Positions 8,543 to 17,364 of a stretch of DNA of 63,856 nt are shown in pieces. The stretch is from the NCBI GenBank assembly GCA_934293375.1, contig CAKQYS010000011.1, forward strand, positions 1 to 63,856, in the 5' to 3' direction. Numbering within the stretch: position 1 is the stretch's first letter; each line of letters opens with the position of its first letter. A model generated the notes under the pieces. The model was not told the DNA's origin and ran no database searches. It worked only from the letters and a program-made list of their open reading frames with translations. The stretch is from an uncultured Lachnospiraceae bacterium (lineage in GTDB: Bacteria > Bacillota > Clostridia > Lachnospirales > Lachnospiraceae). Position numbers and translations under genes: made by a program.

Positions 8543-8893
8543 ATGGAACATACTATTTTTCCGGTGATTGATCTGGAGGCGACAGGCAAAAGGATCAAGC
8601 AGGTCAGAGAACAGCGAGGAATCACAGTCAGACAGTTGCAGATGTTTCTTGGGTTTAACGAGCCGGTTGCCATCTATAAGTGGCAGCGAGGGGAGTGTTT
8701 ACCGACCTTTGACAACATGTATGCAATGGCTTGCCTCTTTGAGGTCAGCATTGACGAGCTCCTGGTGGGAAACCGCCAGGAGTTTTCTTTTTGTGTACAT
8801 TTATTGCGAAATATATGGAAATTTGCTATACTATCTGCATATGGGATTATGATGCATAAGACAGATCGGATATGGTTCGTGGAATGCATATGA
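8543..8893 (+). CDS. XRE-family (Cro/C1 helix-turn-helix) regulator with terminator inside its frame
   Basis: Frame of 116 residues. Residues 12-74 form a helix-turn-helix: GKRIKQVREQRGITVRQLQ, then FLGFNEPVAIYKWQRGECLP, then DNMYAMACLFEVSIDELLVG. This matches the short Lachnospiraceae XRE proteins that normally stop soon after the DELL motif. Here the frame runs on for about 40 residues (NRQEFSFCVHLLRN...) through a strong intrinsic terminator (8759-8793) and the promoter of the next gene, stopping just before the amylase ribosome site. GGAGG precedes the ATG. The functional part is probably residues 1-78; the tail may be rarely made, because most transcripts should end before the stop codon. 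It may act on the dyad at 8336-8367. Confidence 0.85.
   Translation: MEHTIFPVIDLEATGKRIKQVREQRGITVRQLQMFLGFNEPVAIYKWQRGECLPTFDNMYAMACLFEVSIDELLVGNRQEFSFCVHLLRNIWKFAILSAYGIMMHKTDRIWFVECI
8759..8793 (+). terminator. Intrinsic terminator inside the XRE reading frame
   Basis: CTCCTGG (8759-8765) and CCAGGAG (8776-8782) form a perfect 7-bp stem followed by TTTTCTTTTTG. It lies 98 bases before the stop codon of the frame that contains it. Confidence 0.85.
8804..8832 (+). promoter_or_regulatory. Promoter of the alpha-amylase gene
   Basis: TTGCGA, a 17-base spacer, and TATACT with extended TGC. It lies inside the tail of the XRE frame, downstream of the terminator, so the amylase can be transcribed on its own. 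Confidence 0.75.
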
Positions 8894-8908
8894 ATGGGAG
8901 GTACGAAG

Positions 8909-10366
8909 ATGACAAATAATGGACTGATGATGCAGTGTTTTGAGTGGTATATGCCGGCAGATTGCTCGTTATGGAAGCAATTGGTGAAGGATGCAGGAAA
9001 GCTTAAGACAATGGGTGTTACAGGTGTATGGCTGCCGCCGGCATATAAGGGTGCTGCCGGCAAGGAAGATGTCGGTTATGGTGTGTATGATACCTATGAT
9101 CTGGGTGAGTTTGATCAGAAAGGTTCGATTCCTACGAAATATGGAACAAAGGCTGAATATCTGGCTGCGATCGAAGCCTTGCAGGCAAAAGGGATTCAGG
9201 TTTATGCAGACATTGTGCTCAATCACAGGATCGGTGCAGATAAGACAGAGCTGATCGAGGCAGAGGAGTTTAATGCAAACAGCCGCAATCAGATGGTAGG
9301 AAGCAAGCGTGTGATCAAGGGCTGGACGAAGTTTACCTTCCCGGGACGCAAGAACCGATATTCCAAGTTCAAATGGAACTGGACCCATTTCGATGGTATC
9401 GACTGGGATCAGGAGACAACCAAAAATGCAATATACCGATTTGTTGGCAAGACATGGGATGAGTTTGTGGATGATGAGAATAAAAACTATGATTATCTGA
9501 TGGGTGCGGATCTTGATTTTGACAATCAGGAGGTATTGGATGAGCTGTACCGATGGGGATCCTGGTATCTGAATATGACAAAGGTGGATGGATTCCGTCT
9601 GGATGCGCTCAAGCATATCAACAGCCGGTTTTATCGTGACTGGCTGCCGGTGATGCGGGATGTGGCAGGCAGAGAATTATTTACGGTTGGTGAATATTGG
9701 TCTGGAGATGTCAATAAGCTCAACCATTATCTGGATGTTGTCGATCATAATATGTCATTATTTGATGTACCACTGCATTATAAGTTTTATCAGGCCTCTA
9801 AGGCACATGGGAATTATGATCTGCGAAACATTTTTAATGATACGCTGGTAGCTGTGGATCCGATGCATGCGGTTACCTTTGTAGATAATCATGATACCCA
9901 GCCGGGACAGGCATTGGAATCATTTGTAGAAGATTGGTTTAAACCGATGGCATATGCGATGATCCTGCTTCGGCAGTCGGGCTATCCATGTCTGTTTTAT
10001 GGAGATTATCATGGTATTTCACATGACGGCGTGCCATCAAAGAAGAAGGTATTAGGCATTTTACTAAAACAGAGAAAGTTAAGGGCATATGGTCCGCAGC
10101 ACGATTATTTGGATGATCCGAATGTGATAGGATGGACCAGAGAGGGAGATGCGGATCACAAGGGTTCAGGACTGGCGGTTGTGCTGTCAGATGGAACCGG
10201 TGGAACGAAGCGGATGTATGTAGGCCGGCAGCATGCTGGTGAGTTCTTTTCGGATGTTATGGGAAATGCCAAGTATAATATACGGATCGATGATGATGGC
10301 TGTGGAGATTTCTATGTAAATCGGGGAGATGTGGCAGTCTGGATTAAGAAAAATACCGCGAAGTAA
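8909..10366 (+). CDS. Cytoplasmic alpha-amylase (GH13_5 type)
   Basis: 485-residue glycoside hydrolase of the GH13 clan that cleaves internal alpha-1,4-glucan bonds. It begins MTNNGLMMQCFEWYMPADCS, the signature of the intracellular AmyS-type group, and has no signal peptide, so it probably acts on glycogen or imported maltodextrins. Conserved regions are in order: DIVLNH (101-106), GFRLDALKH with nucleophile Asp232, VGEYWSG with acid/base Glu262, and VDNHDT with Asp329. The length fits the family. The ATG at 8909 has GGGAGG 5 bases upstream; an ATG 15 bases earlier overlaps that site. It has its own promoter at 8804-8832. Confidence 0.95.
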   Translation: MTNNGLMMQCFEWYMPADCSLWKQLVKDAGKLKTMGVTGVWLPPAYKGAAGKEDVGYGVYDTYDLGEFDQKGSIPTKYGTKAEYLAAIEALQAKGIQVYADIVLNHRIGADKTELIEAEEFNANSRNQMVGSKRVIKGWTKFTFPGRKNRYSKFKWNWTHFDGIDWDQETTKNAIYRFVGKTWDEFVDDENKNYDYLMGADLDFDNQEVLDELYRWGSWYLNMTKVDGFRLDALKHINSRFYRDWLPVMRDVAGRELFTVGEYWSGDVNKLNHYLDVVDHNMSLFDVPLHYKFYQASKAHGNYDLRNIFNDTLVAVDPMHAVTFVDNHDTQPGQALESFVEDWFKPMAYAMILLRQSGYPCLFYGDYHGISHDGVPSKKKVLGILLKQRKLRAYGPQHDYLDDPNVIGWTREGDADHKGSGLAVVLSDGTGGTKRMYVGRQHAGEFFSDVMGNAKYNIRIDDDGCGDFYVNRGDVAVWIKKNTAK

Positions 10367-10376
10367 CTGCGAATAC

Positions 10377-10405
10377 TTGCAAAATTTCTTGAAATGTATT
10401 ATGAT
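10377..10405 (+). promoter_or_regulatory. Promoter of the YerC-like gene
   Basis: TTGCAA, a 17-base spacer and TATGAT, ending about 50 bases before the ATG at 10458. Confidence 0.65.
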
Positions 10406-10457
10406 ATAAACACTTTAACACAGTGAATTTTTACAGTGACAGATATCGGAGGGCATT

Positions 10458-10769
10458 ATGGGAAAAAGCGTAAGAACAGATGCGGTAAGAGATTTATTTC
10501 GTGCGATTTTGACATTAGAGACAGAGGACGAGTGTTTTGATTTTTTCGAAGATGTCTGTACGGTGAATGAGATATTGTCCTTTGCACAGCGGTTTGAAGT
10601 TGCATGTATGCTGAAGGATAAGCATACTTATCTGGAGGTGGCAGAGAAGACAGGTGCTTCGACTGCGACGATTTCGAGGGTGAACCGTTCCTTGAACTAT
10701 GGAAATGATGGCTACGATATGGTGTTGGCCAGAATGCATAGAGAGGATGCAGATACGGATAATCAATAA
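10458..10769 (+). CDS. yerC: YerC/YecD-family TrpR-like transcriptional regulator
   Basis: 103-residue helix-turn-helix protein of the TrpR-related YerC family. Visible signatures are RDLFRAILTLETEDECFDFF at the start, EILSFAQRFEVACMLKDKHTY, and the recognition helix region GASTATISRVNRSLNYGNDGY. These match the Bacillota YerC proteins, whose ligand and targets are poorly known. GGAGGG precedes the ATG. It is a single-gene unit with its own promoter and converges on the DUF1836 gene, sharing a terminator with it. Confidence 0.92.
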   Translation: MGKSVRTDAVRDLFRAILTLETEDECFDFFEDVCTVNEILSFAQRFEVACMLKDKHTYLEVAEKTGASTATISRVNRSLNYGNDGYDMVLARMHREDADTDNQ

Positions 10770-10781
10770 TACAGAATACAT

Positions 10782-10818
10782 AAAAACGCAGGCTCTACAT
10801 ACAAGAGTCTGCGTTTTG
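10782..10818. terminator. Bidirectional intrinsic terminator
   Basis: AAAACGCAGGCTCT and AGAGTCTGCGTTTT form a 14-bp stem with one mismatch, with A-rich and T-rich flanks. It serves both the YerC-like gene and the convergent DUF1836 gene. Confidence 0.88.
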
Positions 10819-10823
10819 TAGTA

Positions 10824-11465
10824 TTATTTGTTTTTCTTTTCCTTCTTGGCTTTTTCGTCTGCTTTTGATCCCTTCGAAGAAATATCCGGTTTCAGATTTG
10901 CAATCAGCGTTTCGATCAGTTGTTTTCGTGCATAGATATCGTAGCTTAGGATCGAAATATAGGCAAGGGTGTGCAGATATGGTTCCTGTTCGGCATCGTA
11001 TTTGGTATCTGCAAGCCGGTGTGCGGCATAAAGACTTTTCTCGACCAGTCCATGCTCCATCGTTTCTAATTCGTAGATATCAGAATAGATAGAGATCAGA
11101 CTCTTGGCATCGCTGTCCTTTAGATTAAATGAATCCTGGATCATCGGCGCAAATAAGGTCTTGATCTCGTTGATCGGAAGAAAATTCTTCAGATAATAGA
11201 TATAAATAAGCAGAATAATGTGATTCTTTGAATATTTTTTCTTCACAGGTGGTGGCAGAATATCATTCTTCGTGTAGTTGTTGATCATGGTCTTGGTCAG
11301 CACCTTGTCTTCTTCAGAACGCTTGTTGCCTCCCAGCTGCTGATCCATGAAAGTCGTGATCTGATCCATATACAATTCAATATCCGGAATGTCTTCCGGT
11401 ACGATGTAGTCGAGCTGGATCCATTTGCGTATCTGTTGTGTAATTGTTGAAAAAGTCTTATCCAT
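10824..11465 (-). CDS. DUF1836-domain protein
   Basis: 213-residue soluble protein. The N-terminal half carries the DUF1836 signature IPDIELYMDQITTFMDQQL, followed by KVLTKTMINNYTKNDILPPP, which resembles a MerR-like or winged helix-turn-helix. The C-terminal half is helical and ends in a Lys-rich tail. DUF1836 proteins are taken to be regulators, but their targets are not established. I chose the ATG at 11465 because GGGGA lies 8 bases upstream; two earlier ATGs (11492, 11480) have no ribosome site. It is divergent from the pspA operon. Confidence 0.85.
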   Translation of the reverse strand: MDKTFSTITQQIRKWIQLDYIVPEDIPDIELYMDQITTFMDQQLGGNKRSEEDKVLTKTMINNYTKNDILPPPVKKKYSKNHIILLIYIYYLKNFLPINEIKTLFAPMIQDSFNLKDSDAKSLISIYSDIYELETMEHGLVEKSLYAAHRLADTKYDAEQEPYLHTLAYISILSYDIYARKQLIETLIANLKPDISSKGSKADEKAKKEKKNK

Positions 11466-11604
11466 AGCATTATTCCCCATTTCTAGAAACACATAACTAG
11501 ATTATATAGTATTCAAAACTAGATTACAAGTGGAAGTTGGATCGGACTGGATATTTTTCAACAAAATATAGGGACATATTACAGCATTTTTAACATATTA
11601 TTCC

Positions 11605-11633
11605 TTGCACACAGCATATAAATCATGTATAAT
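11605..11633 (+). promoter_or_regulatory. Promoter of the pspA-like operon
   Basis: TTGCAC, a 17-base spacer and TATAAT, a SigA-type promoter. A GGGG-TTGT-CCCC hairpin sits between it and the ribosome site. No ECF-type (SigW-like) promoter was evident. Confidence 0.75.
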
Positions 11634-11683
11634 AAACCTATCATTTGGGGGTTGTCCCCGCACATTAAAGGAGGATACGAATT

Positions 11684-12361
11684 ATGGGTATTATCAAGAG
11701 ATTTGGAGACATTATGTCAGCAAACATTAACGCATTATTAGACAAGGCAGAGGATCCTGAGAAGATGATTGATCAGTGCTTACGAAATCTGAACAATGAT
11801 CTGAACAAGGTGAAGGCAGAGACAGCCGCAGTGATGGCTGACGAACAGAGAGCAAAGAGAGAACTTGACGAGTGCAACGCAGAGATTGCGAAGCTTCAGT
11901 CATATGCAGAGAAGGCATTGATGGCAGGGAATGAGGCAGATGCCCGTACATTCCTTGCAAAGAAGCAGCAGGCTGTTGAGAAGCAGACAGCATTGCAGCA
12001 GGCTTATGATCTTGCAAATGCGAATGCGATGAAGATGCGTCAGATGCATGACAAGCTTGTGAAGGATATCAACGAGCTGAATTCCAGAAGAGATGCAATC
12101 AAGGCAAAGGTTCAGGTAGCGAAGACACAGGAGAGAATGAACAAGATGACTTCTTCAGTTGGGGATTCCACCTCAAGTCTTGCTGCATTTGACAGAATGG
12201 AAGCAAAGGCAAATAAGATGCTTGATCAGGCAAATGCAATGGCAGAGCTGAACAGTGCACCGGTAGATGAATTCGCTGATCTGGCATCAAAGTATGATTC
12301 AGCACCTGCAGCGGCTGTAGATGATGAGTTAGCAGCATTGAAGGCACAGATGGGATTGTAG
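11684..12361 (+). CDS. pspA: PspA/IM30 (Vipp1) family membrane-stress protein
   Basis: 225-residue, almost fully helical coiled-coil protein. It starts MGIIKRFGDIMSANINALLD followed by AEDPEKMIDQ, the amphipathic helix and first signature of the PspA/IM30 family, and continues with long heptads rich in Ala, Lys, Glu and Met to about residue 190. The last helix is DDELAALKAQMGL. Family members form ESCRT-III-like assemblies that shore up the cytoplasmic membrane under envelope stress. AAAGGAGG precedes the ATG. It heads an operon with a zinc-ribbon membrane protein and an SPFH protein, the arrangement known in B. subtilis as pspA-ydjGHI. An intrinsic terminator follows, so the downstream genes may be at a lower level. 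Confidence 0.95.
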   Translation: MGIIKRFGDIMSANINALLDKAEDPEKMIDQCLRNLNNDLNKVKAETAAVMADEQRAKRELDECNAEIAKLQSYAEKALMAGNEADARTFLAKKQQAVEKQTALQQAYDLANANAMKMRQMHDKLVKDINELNSRRDAIKAKVQVAKTQERMNKMTSSVGDSTSSLAAFDRMEAKANKMLDQANAMAELNSAPVDEFADLASKYDSAPAAAVDDELAALKAQMGL

Positions 12362-12386
12362 AATCGGATAGTACAATGATAGCAGA

Positions 12387-12414
12387 GGGTGTAGTTTGAT
12401 AGCTACACCCTTTT
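12387..12414 (+). terminator. Terminator between pspA and the zinc-ribbon gene
   Basis: GGGTGTAG and CTACACCC form a perfect 8-bp stem followed by TTTT. The short T run suggests partial read-through into the next gene, 47 bases on. Confidence 0.7.
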
Positions 12415-12460
12415 GCGGATATAACAGGAATACAAATATTATGAGACACGGGGGAGTAAG

Positions 12461-13684
12461 ATGGCAGAGAATGAATATCGCTGTGAGGCGTGTAATGGTA
12501 TTATGGAGTTTGATGCGGCATCGCAGATGTTGAAGTGCCCGAATTGTGACAATCAGATACCTATTTTTAGTGATAAAGATAAAGTGGAGATCCACGATCT
12601 GACATTGGATGCGAAACGGATGCACAGACCGGAAGAGAAGGCTACGAAGACGATGCAGTGTACGGGATGTGGCGCGAAGATAGAGATGGCAGGGAATGAA
12701 ACTGCTGCTCGATGTCCGTACTGTGATTCTACTTATGTGATGGCAGATGAACAGGCATCTGTGCTGGTGCCAGATGGATTGTTGCCGTTCAAGGTGGACA
12801 AGAAAGATCTGGGGCAGCGTTTTGGTGAATGGATGAAGAAGAAGTGGCTGGCACCGGGGGAACTTAAGAATCTGTATCAAAGAGATCAGTTTCAGGGACT
12901 TTATATTCCGTATTGGTCATTTGACGCAGATGCAGATTGTACATATACAGCTATGGGTGGACGATATCGTACTGTAACATACAAGGATAGCAATGGAGAG
13001 ACGAAGACCCGGACAGAGACAGATTGGTATCATACATCAGGACGGATCAGGCATGATTTCCGTGATGTGAAGATTGCTGCATCGGAACGGTTTAAAAAGG
13101 GATTGTTTAAGGGGATTGAGCCATTTCAGTTCGAGCAGCTGGTGCCATATTCGCCGGATTATTTTTCAGGATATATGTCTGAGAATTATTCAATAGGTCT
13201 GGATACCGGACACCGTGATGCGGTCAGAGAGATGGAAACAGAGCTGACCCAGATGGCCGGAAGTGATGTCAGAAAACGATACGATACAGTGAAGGATGTC
13301 CGTATTCGTCCGCATTTCAGCGATGAGACATACAAGTATGTGATGCTTCCGATCTATGCAACGACATATTCCTACAAGGACAAGAAATATACAGTGCTGG
13401 TGAACGGGCAGACAGGCAAGTTCTACGGCGAGTATCCAAAGAGCCCGGTTAAGATTGCAATTCTCGTGATGATTGCCATTGCGATTGCCGCTGCTATATA
13501 CTTTGCTAGTGAGAAGGACGATGCATATGGTATGCTGCCGGATCCACATACATACGGTATTGCTTATGCAGATGCCGGAAATATGACAGAGCAGACAGAT
13601 GTGTGCAATGGGCAGACGACTGCAGCATCCGATACGGTACATGCATATGAAATAGATGGATATACATACAGTTTTGAGATATAA
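12461..13684 (+). CDS. TFIIB-type zinc-ribbon membrane protein (YdjG-like)
   Basis: 407 residues. Two zinc ribbons lie at the N terminus: Cys8/Cys11/Cys26/Cys29 (YRCEACNGIMEF...LKCPNCDNQIP) and Cys67/Cys70/Cys85/Cys88 (MQCTGCGAKIEM...ARCPYCDSTYV). A mixed alpha/beta region (about 100-320) contains TYTAMGGRYRTVTY and LPIYATTYSYKDKKYTVLVN, typical of the YdjG class. A single membrane span (about 330-349) and an acidic outer tail follow. In B. subtilis the equivalent protein recruits PspA and the SPFH protein to the membrane; the same role is inferred here from gene order. The start has GGGGGAG upstream. Confidence 0.85.
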   Translation: MAENEYRCEACNGIMEFDAASQMLKCPNCDNQIPIFSDKDKVEIHDLTLDAKRMHRPEEKATKTMQCTGCGAKIEMAGNETAARCPYCDSTYVMADEQASVLVPDGLLPFKVDKKDLGQRFGEWMKKKWLAPGELKNLYQRDQFQGLYIPYWSFDADADCTYTAMGGRYRTVTYKDSNGETKTRTETDWYHTSGRIRHDFRDVKIAASERFKKGLFKGIEPFQFEQLVPYSPDYFSGYMSENYSIGLDTGHRDAVREMETELTQMAGSDVRKRYDTVKDVRIRPHFSDETYKYVMLPIYATTYSYKDKKYTVLVNGQTGKFYGEYPKSPVKIAILVMIAIAIAAAIYFASEKDDAYGMLPDPHTYGIAYADAGNMTEQTDVCNGQTTAASDTVHAYEIDGYTYSFEI

Positions 13685-13711
13685 TGATAAGAAATAAGGA
13701 GGATTAGAATT

Positions 13712-14683
13712 ATGGGACTTTTTTCTGGACAATTTTCAAATGTAGTAGAATGGGAGGAGTATAGGGATGATATACTTTTCTGGAAATGGTCAAATAAAGA
13801 GATCAAGAAGGGATCGAAATTGATCATTCGTCCTGGTCAGGATGCAATTTTTATGTTCAATGGTCAGGTAGAAGGTGTATTTAAGGATGAGGGAAGTTAT
13901 GATATTGAATCACAGATCATCCCGTTTTTATCTACATTAAAGGGCTTTAAGTTTGGCTTGAACAGTGGTATGCGTGCTGAGGTTATTTTCATCAACACAA
14001 AAGATTTTACATTGAAGTGGGGCACAAAGAGCCCGATCAGACTGCGTGCCGAAGGACTGCCGGGTGGCTTGCCGGTTCGTTCAAATGGTACCTTTACCGT
14101 TAGAATTGATGATTATAATTCCTTCATCGCCAATATTGCAGGTGTGAAGAAGCAATATTCCATTACAGAAGTCAGGGAACGTGTAACATCCATGCTGGAT
14201 GGACTTCTGATGAAGTGGATCGGTAAGGTTGGAAAGGATATCTTTAATCTGATGGAGAATGCTCCTGAGATACAGAATGGTATCAGAGAAGATCTGGATA
14301 TGGATCTGTTGAAGATTGGTCTGACTGTGAAGGATTTCCGCATCAATGAGTTTACATATCCGGAGAATATCACACAACGTGCTGATCAGGCTGCAGAACA
14401 TGCAATGGTTGGCGACATGAACCGGTTCCAACAGGTGAGTATGGTGGATGCCATGGCGAACAATAATGGTGGAGCAGCAGGTGCCAATATGGCAAGTTCC
14501 ATGATGGGTATGCAGATGGGCATGATGATGGGACAGCAGATGATGAATGGGATGAATCAGCAGATGAACAATCAGCAGCCGGCACAGGCAGCTCCAGCTG
14601 CGGGTGCGAAGTTCTGCCCGAATTGTGGTACGCCAACGAATGGTGCAAAGTTCTGTTCTAATTGCGGAACCCAGTTATCATAA
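13712..14683 (+). CDS. SPFH-domain protein with C-terminal zinc ribbon (YdjI-like)
   Basis: 323 residues. Residues about 20-245 form an SPFH/virion-core-like domain (LFSGQFSNVVEWEEYRDDIL at the start; KWGTKSPIRLRAEGLPGG and TVRIDDYNSFIANIAG in the middle). Residues 258-290 are a Met/Gln/Asn-rich linker with repeats of MGMQMGMMMGQQMMNGM. A zinc ribbon closes the protein with Cys302, Cys305, Cys315 and Cys318. There is no membrane span, so it probably reaches the membrane through its partner, as described for B. subtilis YdjI with YdjG. It follows the zinc-ribbon membrane gene by 27 bases with GGAGG before the ATG. Confidence 0.88.
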   Translation: MGLFSGQFSNVVEWEEYRDDILFWKWSNKEIKKGSKLIIRPGQDAIFMFNGQVEGVFKDEGSYDIESQIIPFLSTLKGFKFGLNSGMRAEVIFINTKDFTLKWGTKSPIRLRAEGLPGGLPVRSNGTFTVRIDDYNSFIANIAGVKKQYSITEVRERVTSMLDGLLMKWIGKVGKDIFNLMENAPEIQNGIREDLDMDLLKIGLTVKDFRINEFTYPENITQRADQAAEHAMVGDMNRFQQVSMVDAMANNNGGAAGANMASSMMGMQMGMMMGQQMMNGMNQQMNNQQPAQAAPAAGAKFCPNCGTPTNGAKFCSNCGTQLS

Positions 14684-14718
14684 GCGGTACGATGATAATA
14701 GATTGATTATAATGGACG

Positions 14719-14750
14719 AAGGGATGTCTTATAGGCATCCCTTGTCTTGT
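14719..14750 (+). terminator. Probable weak terminator after the SPFH gene
   Basis: AAGGGATG and CATCCCTT form an 8-bp stem with a 9-base loop, followed by a mixed GTCTTGTC tract rather than a clean T run. Confidence 0.5.
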
Positions 14751-14769
14751 CATAATAGATGGAGGATAT

Positions 14770-16974
14770 ATGCAGCAGATAGACACATTGAATAATATGC
14801 AAAGGGATGCAGTACAGGCTACGGATGGGCCTTTGCTGATTCTGGCAGGTGCAGGAAGTGGAAAGACCAGGGTGATTACGAACCGGGTTGCATATCTGAT
14901 AGAAAATGGAGTGAATCCATATCATATTCTTGCGATTACCTTTACGAACAAGGCGGCTGCAGAGATGCGGGAACGTGTGGATGATATTGTGGGTTACGGT
15001 TCGGAGTCTGTGTGGGTTAGTACATTTCACTCACTGTGTGTGCGGATTCTGAGACGGGAGATTGAATTACTGGATTACGATTCACACTTTACAATTTATG
15101 ATGCTGATGATCAGAAAAGTGTAATGAAACAGATTGTTAAGCGTATGAATCTGGACAATAAGATGTTTCCGGAAAAACAGCTGATTTCACACATTTCTAA
15201 GGCAAAGGAACAATTTATCTCAGTAAAACAATATACAAAAGAAGCCAGAGGAGATTTTCATAAGGAGAAGATCGCAGAGGTCTATGGGATTTATGAGGAG
15301 ACTTTGAAGAACAATCAGGCATTGGATTTTGATGATCTGATATTTAAGACAGTAGAGCTGTTTCAGTTTTATCCGGATGTATTGGAAAGATATCAGGATC
15401 GATTTCGTTATATCATGGTGGATGAGTATCAGGATACGAATCATGTGCAGTTTCTGCTGATCAGTCAGCTGGCAAGAAAATATCAGAACCTTTGCGTGGT
15501 GGGTGATGACGACCAGTCTATTTACAAGTTCCGTGGGGCAAATATTTATAATATTCTGAATTTTGAGCAGGAATATCCAGAGACAATGGTTGTCCGGTTG
15601 GAGCAGAATTACCGTTCGACCGGAAATATTTTGAAGGCCGCGAATGCGGTGATTCATAATAATAAGGGCAGAAAGGACAAGTCTTTGTGGACACAGCAGC
15701 CGGATGGAGAGAAACTGGTGTTCCATCAGTATGATTCTGATTATGTGGAAGCTGAGCAGACAGTATCGACTATTCGTGCATTGCATGAAAATGGAAATGC
15801 ATATGGAGACATGGCGATTCTGTATCGCACCAATGCACAGTCTCGTATGTTTGAGGAGAAACTGATCCTGTCCAATGTACCATACAAGCTGGTGGGAGGT
15901 GTGAATTTCTATGCCAGAAAGGAGATCAAGGATCTGATCTGTTATCTGAAGGCGGTTGAGAATGGTGCCGATGATCTGTGCGTGCAGCGTATTGTGAATG
16001 TGCCAAAGCGTGGTATCGGTGCGACAAGCATGGAAAAGGCATCAGCATATGCATATCAGCATGGAATGTCTCTGCTGGATGCCCTGTTTGAGGTTGAGCA
16101 GATACCGTCCCTATCCAGAGCAGCCTCGAAAATACAGGGATTTACGCGTCTGATACAGGATTTTCGTGATGAACTTATGACCGGCGAATCGCTATCTATG
16201 TTGTTTCAAAATATTCTGGATGCGACCGGATATTTGGAAGAGCTGGAGTTAGAGGGTACGCCGGAGTCAGAAGCGAGAATTGAGAATATTGAGGAGTTGA
16301 AAAATAAGATCGTGCAATACGAAGAGGAGTCAGAAGAGCCTTCGTTATCAGGGCTGTTAGAAGAGATTGCACTGGTTGCAGACATTGATAGTGTAGACGA
16401 GGATGATGATAAGGTTGTGCTGATGACGCTTCACAGTGCAAAAGGTCTTGAATTTCCGTGCGTATTTCTTGTAGGTATGGAGGAAGGCATTTTCCCAAGT
16501 GCAATGGTGATATATAGCGAGAATATGGATGAAGAAATAGAGGAAGAACGCCGGTTATGTTATGTGGGAATCACCAGAGCAAAGAAACGACTGTTTTTAT
16601 CAGCTGCCAAGCAGCGTATGATGCGAGGCAATATTCAGGTAAATGCGATATCACGGTTTGTTGGTGAGATCCCGGATGAGATAATGGATGTGGCTGGGAA
16701 TGCAGTGAAACGCGATCAGCGGGCCAACAGACCGGAACAGACAAATGTATCAAAGGTATTTACTGCGGCACCGGCATATGGCAGGTCATTTGGCACACCG
16801 CAGGCTGTGAAGGTAAATTATCAGATCGGAGATCGTGTTCGACATATCAAATTCGGTGAAGGCGTTGTGACGGGACTGGTTGCAGGCGGTAAAGATTATG
16901 AGGTGACAGTGGATTTTGACAGGGTTGGCACAAAAAAGATGTTTGCTTCATTTGCGAAGCTGATAAGAGTGTGA
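14770..16974 (+). CDS. pcrA: ATP-dependent DNA helicase PcrA/UvrD
   Basis: 734-residue superfamily 1A helicase that unwinds DNA 3' to 5' in nucleotide-excision repair, removes RecA and clears stalled forks. Motifs appear in order: Q-motif region LNNMQRDAVQ, Walker A AGAGSGKT at 26-33, motif Ia ITFTNKAAAEM, Walker B DEYQD at 218-222, motif III GDDDQSIYKFRGA, motif IV RLEQNYRS, motif V TLHSAKGLEFP, motif VI EERRLCYVGITRAK. The C terminus (about 685-734) has the Tudor-like region VNYQIGDRVRHIKFGEGVV. Length and order match PcrA. GGAGG sits 6 bases before the ATG. Confidence 0.97.
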   Translation: MQQIDTLNNMQRDAVQATDGPLLILAGAGSGKTRVITNRVAYLIENGVNPYHILAITFTNKAAAEMRERVDDIVGYGSESVWVSTFHSLCVRILRREIELLDYDSHFTIYDADDQKSVMKQIVKRMNLDNKMFPEKQLISHISKAKEQFISVKQYTKEARGDFHKEKIAEVYGIYEETLKNNQALDFDDLIFKTVELFQFYPDVLERYQDRFRYIMVDEYQDTNHVQFLLISQLARKYQNLCVVGDDDQSIYKFRGANIYNILNFEQEYPETMVVRLEQNYRSTGNILKAANAVIHNNKGRKDKSLWTQQPDGEKLVFHQYDSDYVEAEQTVSTIRALHENGNAYGDMAILYRTNAQSRMFEEKLILSNVPYKLVGGVNFYARKEIKDLICYLKAVENGADDLCVQRIVNVPKRGIGATSMEKASAYAYQHGMSLLDALFEVEQIPSLSRAASKIQGFTRLIQDFRDELMTGESLSMLFQNILDATGYLEELELEGTPESEARIENIEELKNKIVQYEEESEEPSLSGLLEEIALVADIDSVDEDDDKVVLMTLHSAKGLEFPCVFLVGMEEGIFPSAMVIYSENMDEEIEEERRLCYVGITRAKKRLFLSAAKQRMMRGNIQVNAISRFVGEIPDEIMDVAGNAVKRDQRANRPEQTNVSKVFTAAPAYGRSFGTPQAVKVNYQIGDRVRHIKFGEGVVTGLVAGGKDYEVTVDFDRVGTKKMFASFAKLIRV

Positions 16975-17066
16975 TCTTAATCTGAGAAAATGAAGATTTA
17001 TAATAGTAAAATATGTCATAATGTGTTATACTATTGCTATCGAATTTGGGAAAGGAGATTGATGAT

Positions 17067-17351
17067 ATGAAAAATCTTGAGGAGTTACTGAATATTTCAA
17101 AGGTCAACGAGTTGCTAAAGAAGGAAGAAGAGAAGGAGAAAGCGAGTACAAAAGTATTATGGGTGCTGGCGATCATCGGTGCAGTTGCTGCAGTGGTAGC
17201 GATCGCGTATGCTGTATATACGTATCTGACACCTGATTTTTACGATGATTTTGATGATTTTGATGATGATTTCGATGATGATTTCTTTGTAGATGAGGAT
17301 GAAGCAGAGCCAGCAGAGGCGAAGACCGAGGATACATCATCAGAGCAGTAA
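17067..17351 (+). CDS. DUF4366-like small membrane protein with acidic tail
   Basis: 94 residues: a charged N-terminal helix (MKNLEELLNISKVNELLKKE), one membrane span at about 27-48 (LWVLAIIGAVAAVVAIAYAV), then an extremely acidic Asp/Phe tail with DDFDD repeats and a Glu/Ala-rich end. It recalls the short DUF4366-type proteins of Lachnospiraceae, whose function is unknown. The ATG at 17067 has AAAGGAG upstream; an ATG 33 bases earlier has none. Single gene, closed by a terminator at 17365. Confidence 0.8.
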   Translation: MKNLEELLNISKVNELLKKEEEKEKASTKVLWVLAIIGAVAAVVAIAYAVYTYLTPDFYDDFDDFDDDFDDDFFVDEDEAEPAEAKTEDTSSEQ

Positions 17352-17364
17352 TGCGTAGTGTAGA

